DNA from: Chitinophaga oryziterrae
GTDB taxonomy: Bacteria; Bacteroidota; Bacteroidia; Chitinophagales; Chitinophagaceae
Direction: 5' to 3'
Assembly (NCBI RefSeq): GCF_009758125.1
Contig: NZ_WRXO01000002.1
Span: 372,001 to 436,000, forward strand
DNA: 64,000 nt
Shown here: positions 60,957-64,000 of the stretch, in pieces
Layout of the letters: every line of letters starts with the position of its first letter
Position numbering within the stretch: position 1 is the first letter of the stretch
Notes under the pieces: model-generated
The model's input: only the letters and a program-made list of their open reading frames with translations
The model's database searches: none
What the model was told of the DNA's origin: nothing
Position numbers and translations under genes: made by a program

Positions 60957-61598
60957 TTTCGTTTGTCTTTACTGTCAGGAGAAAAAGCGATCAGATTACA
61001 CATCTGCCGTAACCGGCTCCGTAGACGGTTACCATAACGCGCTTCCAGTTCTTCCCCATTCATGTTTGTGGTCAAATAAGTCATCATGTGTTGTTCCATG
61101 AACAGATCATAACGATGAAACAGAATGTCCGCCATTACGTTCGTATTGTTGCCGAAATAGTTTACATCTGTTTCTAATCCCAGGTCATCAAAGCAACAGG
61201 GACGCGGTGTACTTGAATACAGATCAAAGCATTGTTTACTGTACCGGCTTATCACCATATAACCTTCTCTCATAAACTCCAGACTTACTTCCCTGCACGA
61301 ACGGATAGGGAATCTTTTATGAGGGGGATAACAATGACCGCATTATACGCATAATAGCCGTTTTCCCACAACCAACAGGGCCATTGATGATTAACCCTTT
61401 GTACAGGTCTATACCCAGATGATCAGCCAGGTTTTCGTCCTGAAGGAAATATGTCATCAGTCTGAGGATGGGCGCACGATCGATATCATCGATATCATAA
61501 GCCGGATGAAACATCTCTTTTCCCTTATCTATCACGAGTTGTAAAATCGCATGATAGTCATAGGGGGTCTCAAAACTCACCTTCGTTGTTTGCGTCAT
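60953..61598 (-). pseudogene. DnaC/AAA-like ATPase split by a one-base frameshift
   Basis: The first part (61598-61317) contains a Walker A motif GPVGCGKTA at residues 73-81 and ends at a premature stop after RSLLSPS. The next frame continues KRFPIRSCREVSLEFMREGY, then PCCFDDLG (Walker B-like), then RYGNRLRSRLRQMCNLI, as a replication-type ATPase would. Removing one base from the run of five G at 61323-61327 restores a single reading frame of about 214 residues. This is either a real mutation, a programmed shift, or a sequencing error. Confidence 0.8.
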
Positions 61599-62133
61599 GC
61601 TGAATATAGAATTTAGTATTTAAGTGTAAAAGCCAATTTGAAGCCGCTTCCTGCCAGTTCTTGAAGGGCGGATCATTCTCTGTCCAATCGTAGTAGGAAT
61701 AGAATGAGAGGGCCGTTTCTCGGGTTACATGTCTTTTATTAAACCAGTTTAAAACTTCTTGCATGGTCGGACGTCCATCTGATACTACAGAACCGGTCCT
61801 GCCATCCGGAAAAAGATTCAACTGATTTCTCACGATCTCATGATCCGTTAACCTGATAACCGTTACTTTCGGATAGTGCCCTTTGTGCAGCGCCGGCTGA
61901 TAGATGATGTAACCATATTCATGCAGCTGTCTGAGTGTTTTGGCCAACGTATTCTTACTACCGATATGGCTCCCGTTCATCAGCAGATTACGTGAGATCC
62001 TGAATACAGACGTAAAATGGTACTTATGCCAGGTATTGAACAGTGCGAAATACAATGTAATATGCCAGGGTTTCAGACGCTTATCCCTTTCTACGAGGTA
62101 GTAGAAATTTTGCAAGTGAAGAATGTAATTCAT
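61570..62133 (-). CDS. Winged-helix replication-type protein (copy A)
   Basis: The 187-residue protein has an N-terminal winged helix (LYFALFNTWHKYHFTSVFRI, then GSKNTLAKTLRQLHEYGYI) and a C-terminal helical part (PTMQEVLNWFNKRHVTRETA, then FKNWQEAASNWLLHL). The layout is that of phage replication-organiser or DnaD-like proteins that work with a DnaC-type loader, and the next gene is such an ATPase. The paralogue at the right edge shares both regions. Its start overlaps a 49-residue gene by 4 bp and its end overlaps the ATPase start by 29 bp. Confidence 0.7.
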   Translation of the reverse strand: MNYILHLQNFYYLVERDKRLKPWHITLYFALFNTWHKYHFTSVFRISRNLLMNGSHIGSKNTLAKTLRQLHEYGYIIYQPALHKGHYPKVTVIRLTDHEIVRNQLNLFPDGRTGSVVSDGRPTMQEVLNWFNKRHVTRETALSFYSYYDWTENDPPFKNWQEAASNWLLHLNTKFYIQHDANNEGEF

Positions 62134-62279
62134 CGTTTCGATTTTTTGCTTTTAATAATTTGTTGATAGTTATGCCTCCGGGCTATTTTCCGGCTTAGCA
62201 CGATTGGCTTTCCACGATAGGTGATAAAAAACTTCACCAGTTGTTGCTCTGTTTGAGTCATGGGAATCTTTGTTTGCAT
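62130..62279 (-). CDS. 49-residue basic protein upstream of the winged-helix gene
   Basis: The minus strand encodes MQTKIPMTQTEQQLVKFFIT, then YRGKPIVLSRKIARRHNYQQ and a lysine-rich end. The stop overlaps the next start (ATGA), which argues for a real gene with coupled translation. No family is recognised; the basic tail suggests nucleic acid binding. Confidence 0.5.
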   Translation of the reverse strand: MQTKIPMTQTEQQLVKFFITYRGKPIVLSRKIARRHNYQQIIKSKKSKR

Positions 62280-62320
62280 ACTTTGAATGTTTTATGCAAA
62301 TCAAAAGAAATAAAGCACAC

Positions 62321-62356
62321 AAAAAGGGTACGCAGGGGTTTAAACCCCTGCGTACC
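62321..62356 (-). terminator. Perfect 30-bp palindrome acting as terminator
   Basis: GGTACGCAGGGGTTT and its exact complement AAACCCCTGCGTACC form an uninterrupted palindrome at 62327-62356. On the minus strand it is followed by a run of five T, 30 bp after the end of the gene at 62386-63036. Confidence 0.8.
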
Positions 62357-62385
62357 ACATTCATTATCAATAAATTGATGGGAAA

Positions 62386-63036
62386 TTAAATTTTTAGATT
62401 TCTAAGATAGCGGATCATTTTTGTAAGAAATATGATTGCTTCGCCAATATCTGCAGGTGCAGGACTATAATAATTTTTCTTAAACGTTGTAATCGCTATG
62501 TCATCCGTTTTTTTGGAATTGAAATGCGCAACGATATAAGGTAGAATTTCTTCCTGAGATTTATTGGAGATATTCGGTGTTGACTTCACAAACGCTTTTG
62601 TAATAGCAGCCATCGCGCCTGAAGTAACATCCAGTTTTATTTTTTCTATAGATGGTAATTGCTGCCCTTCCCCCGATATTTTCAATGCCTGCGGGAAATG
62701 AGCGCGTACGAAATAAATAAGTACTCTTGTCTGGGTCAGGACTTCTTTCAGCAATAGTGCGTCGAAAGAATCTTCGTTTTCTTTTTTGGAAAGCGCCTCT
62801 TTCAACAGACTGGCGAGTGCTGTTAGTGTACGGTATTTATGTACAATAAACTGTCTGTATTCCTGTTCGTTAACAATAGCAAGGCTCTGTATAAAAATAG
62901 TTCTCTTGATAGTGTTGACCTGCGCTAAGAGCGCGACTATATATGCTTCGTATTGTTCTTTGTCAGTAAGGTTATCTTTTTCTACTTCGCAAAGTTCGTA
63001 AACAATACTGGTCAGCACGGTAACTGATGTCGACAT
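62386..63036 (-). CDS. Unrecognised helical protein
   Basis: The 216-residue protein is mostly helical with no signal peptide or membrane span (LTSIVYELCEVEKDNLTDKE near the start; PADIGEAIIFLTKMIRYLRN at the end). I recognise no family; the length and style recall RteC-like regulatory proteins of Bacteroidota mobile elements, but the resemblance is weak. It lies between the two paralogous winged-helix genes and has its own strong terminator, so it is probably a separate transcript in the phage-like region. Confidence 0.5.
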   Translation of the reverse strand: MSTSVTVLTSIVYELCEVEKDNLTDKEQYEAYIVALLAQVNTIKRTIFIQSLAIVNEQEYRQFIVHKYRTLTALASLLKEALSKKENEDSFDALLLKEVLTQTRVLIYFVRAHFPQALKISGEGQQLPSIEKIKLDVTSGAMAAITKAFVKSTPNISNKSQEEILPYIVAHFNSKKTDDIAITTFKKNYYSPAPADIGEAIIFLTKMIRYLRNLKI

Positions 63037-63189
63037 TCTGATCTATTATTCGATTAAATATTACGGTTTCGGACCTGGTTGTTAAGGGCCTTGCGATATC
63101 TATCTTCATTTTTGTAAATTTTTATAACAGCTAATTTATGATATCTAATATTTTGACCAAATTTTTCTTTTGTCCAAATTAGCAAACAT

Positions 63190-63390
63190 GCTGTCAAAAG
63201 TAACTAATACATCTTCGATATGTTTGCGGCAAAACATAATAGGCTCCGTTAGGAGCCCCGTGTTTGTAGGAAACAAATAGACAACAAAACACAGACTCCG
63301 TTAGGAGTCCCCTGGAACTGCTAATATCAGGGGACTCCTAACGGAGCCTTTTTTAGTGTTTACAAATACTTTTGAGACAGCCTGGGTTTT
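63190..63390. repeat. REP-like palindromic repeats, right copy (inverted pair)
   Basis: A plus-oriented unit (63190-63269: CTGTCAAAAGTA, then GGCTCCGTTAGGAGCC and CGTGTTTGTAG) faces a minus-oriented unit. The latter's hairpin (63293-63351) pairs GACTCCGTTAGGAGTCCCCT with AGGGGACTCCTAACGGAGCC, and its tail (TTTTTTAGTGTTTAC, CTTTTGAGACAGCCTG) runs to 63383. The same units occur at 390-659. The gap from 63037 to 63417 holds nothing else that I can identify. Confidence 0.8.
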
Positions 63391-63417
63391 TAAACAGATT
63401 GTATGATTTCTTAGTAA

Positions 63418-64000
63418 TTATAGCGGCGCTGAATAGTTTTTGTTGTTATTTGTGTGGAGCCGGTTATCATTTGTTTTTTTTCTTGTGGTGATCATCCATT
63501 TTTCGGCAGCGGCTTTCCAATCCTTTATCGGATGTTTTCCCATCATCCACCCATTGGCAGAATAATGAAAGAAAAAAGCGAGCGCATTTTCAGTTGTCGC
63601 GTTTTTCCCGGTAAACCAGGTAAGCACTTCTTCTTTGGAAGGAATTGATAAAAACTGATACTGCTGCGTGTGTGTAACACACTCATTGTTTTCATTGTTT
63701 ATATTTTGTTTTACAATAGGTATCACTTTTGACGTAGATGCAGTATCATTTTTGACCTCGTTCTTCGTCAAATCTGATACAGCTCCAGTATCATTATTGA
63801 TGTCCGTAGAAGTCAATAGTGATACACCGGGTAATTCGTTATCCTCGAAAGAAGCCATGGCTACTAGAGGAAGATCGCCAATATACCGGGACGGATAATA
63901 CCTGATATATCCAAACGTATGTAACTCTCTCATCATTCTTGCAATTGTATTGGCAGAACCAATCCTGCTCGTCTGCATCAGCCTTGCACGGGTGATGTGA
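63418..64000 (-). CDS. Winged-helix replication-type protein (copy B, partial)
   Basis: The reading frame is open to the right edge, so the 5' part is missing; at least 193 residues are visible. RIGSANTIARMMRELHTFGYI matches the wing region of copy A, and EEVLTWFTGKNATTENALAF followed by KDWKAAAEKWM matches its C-terminal part. A low-complexity Asn/Asp/Thr-rich linker (about 50-110) separates them and is longer than in copy A. A second replication cassette may therefore lie beyond the window. Confidence 0.7.
   Translation of the reverse strand, partial: HITRARLMQTSRIGSANTIARMMRELHTFGYIRYYPSRYIGDLPLVAMASFEDNELPGVSLLTSTDINNDTGAVSDLTKNEVKNDTASTSKVIPIVKQNINNENNECVTHTQQYQFLSIPSKEEVLTWFTGKNATTENALAFFFHYSANGWMMGKHPIKDWKAAAEKWMITTRKKTNDNRLHTNNNKNYSAPL

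Noticed and set aside
63190..63390. Second attachment site pairing with the left repeat cluster to bound a 63-kb element
   Set aside because: The units occur several times at each end in mixed orientation and carry no tRNA or integrase; a dispersed repeat family explains them better.

Overview
The window looks like a chromosomal segment of a Bacteroidota bacterium, most likely Chitinophagaceae (Chitinophaga-like). The evidence is two SusC/SusD pairs, FAS1, CBM6-like and DUF1735-type surface lipoproteins with the lipobox-Cys-Lys-Lys pattern, a FecI-like sigma factor with a FecR-like anti-sigma factor, LytS/LytTR signalling, many AraC regulators, and promoters of the TTG-N19-TAnnTTTG type. The genus is an inference from gene content and style.

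Layout. 1-3.6 kb: a sugar module (5' part of a GH92-like hydrolase, an AGE-family 2-epimerase, a GPH symporter, an ArsR repressor). 3.6-17.4 kb: housekeeping and accessory genes, including an MscS channel, a fatty acid desaturase, a minus-strand NmrA / Crp-Fnr / SDR group with a perfect CRP-type palindrome, an ATP-grasp enzyme, a bacterial PARG-like protein, a sigma/anti-sigma/phosphodiesterase operon, a CPBP-family membrane protein that has lost its catalytic residues, and a NUDIX remnant. 17.5-17.9 kb: a tiny secreted chitin-binding-like protein with its own promoter and terminator. 17.94-21.0 kb: a 3.0-kb island in the 3' end of a tRNA-Gln gene, bounded by 44-bp direct repeats and carrying a tyrosine recombinase plus a small basic protein and a putative ADP-ribosyltransferase-fold protein. 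21.2-37.9 kb: a subtilase, regulators, an outer membrane barrel, a LytS/LytTR pair, a tandem AraC array with a sensor-only stub, a tripartite drug-efflux operon and a large helical protein.

38.8-55.8 kb: one plus-strand operon of ten surface and outer-membrane genes: SusC-short, SusD, FAS1+2xCBM6-like, DUF5007-like, SusC, SusD, FAS1, DUF5008+delta-60, pseudo-phosphatase+LamG/DUF4983, DUF1735x2+discoidin. It contains no recognisable glycoside hydrolase, so it looks like a binding and uptake machine whose ligand cannot be read from the sequence.

55.9-64 kb: an AT-rich accessory region. It has a frameshifted PIN-type toxin with a small partner, two overlapping SymE-like genes, an XRE regulator, a string of small immunity-like proteins ending in an Rhs/YD-repeat scrap, and then a minus-strand phage-like cassette (winged-helix replication-type protein, ATPase split by a 1-nt shift in a run of five G, membrane-anchored DUF6808-like protein, T7-lysozyme-like amidase). 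A paralogous winged-helix gene runs off the right edge. A palindromic repeat family with a base-pair-conserving change (GGCTCC/GGAGCC versus GACTCC/GGAGTC) occurs at both ends of the window.

The best candidates for undescribed biology are the tRNA-Gln island with its ART-like protein, the double SusCD/FAS1 locus without enzymes, and the replication-plus-lysis cassette next to the Rhs remnant.
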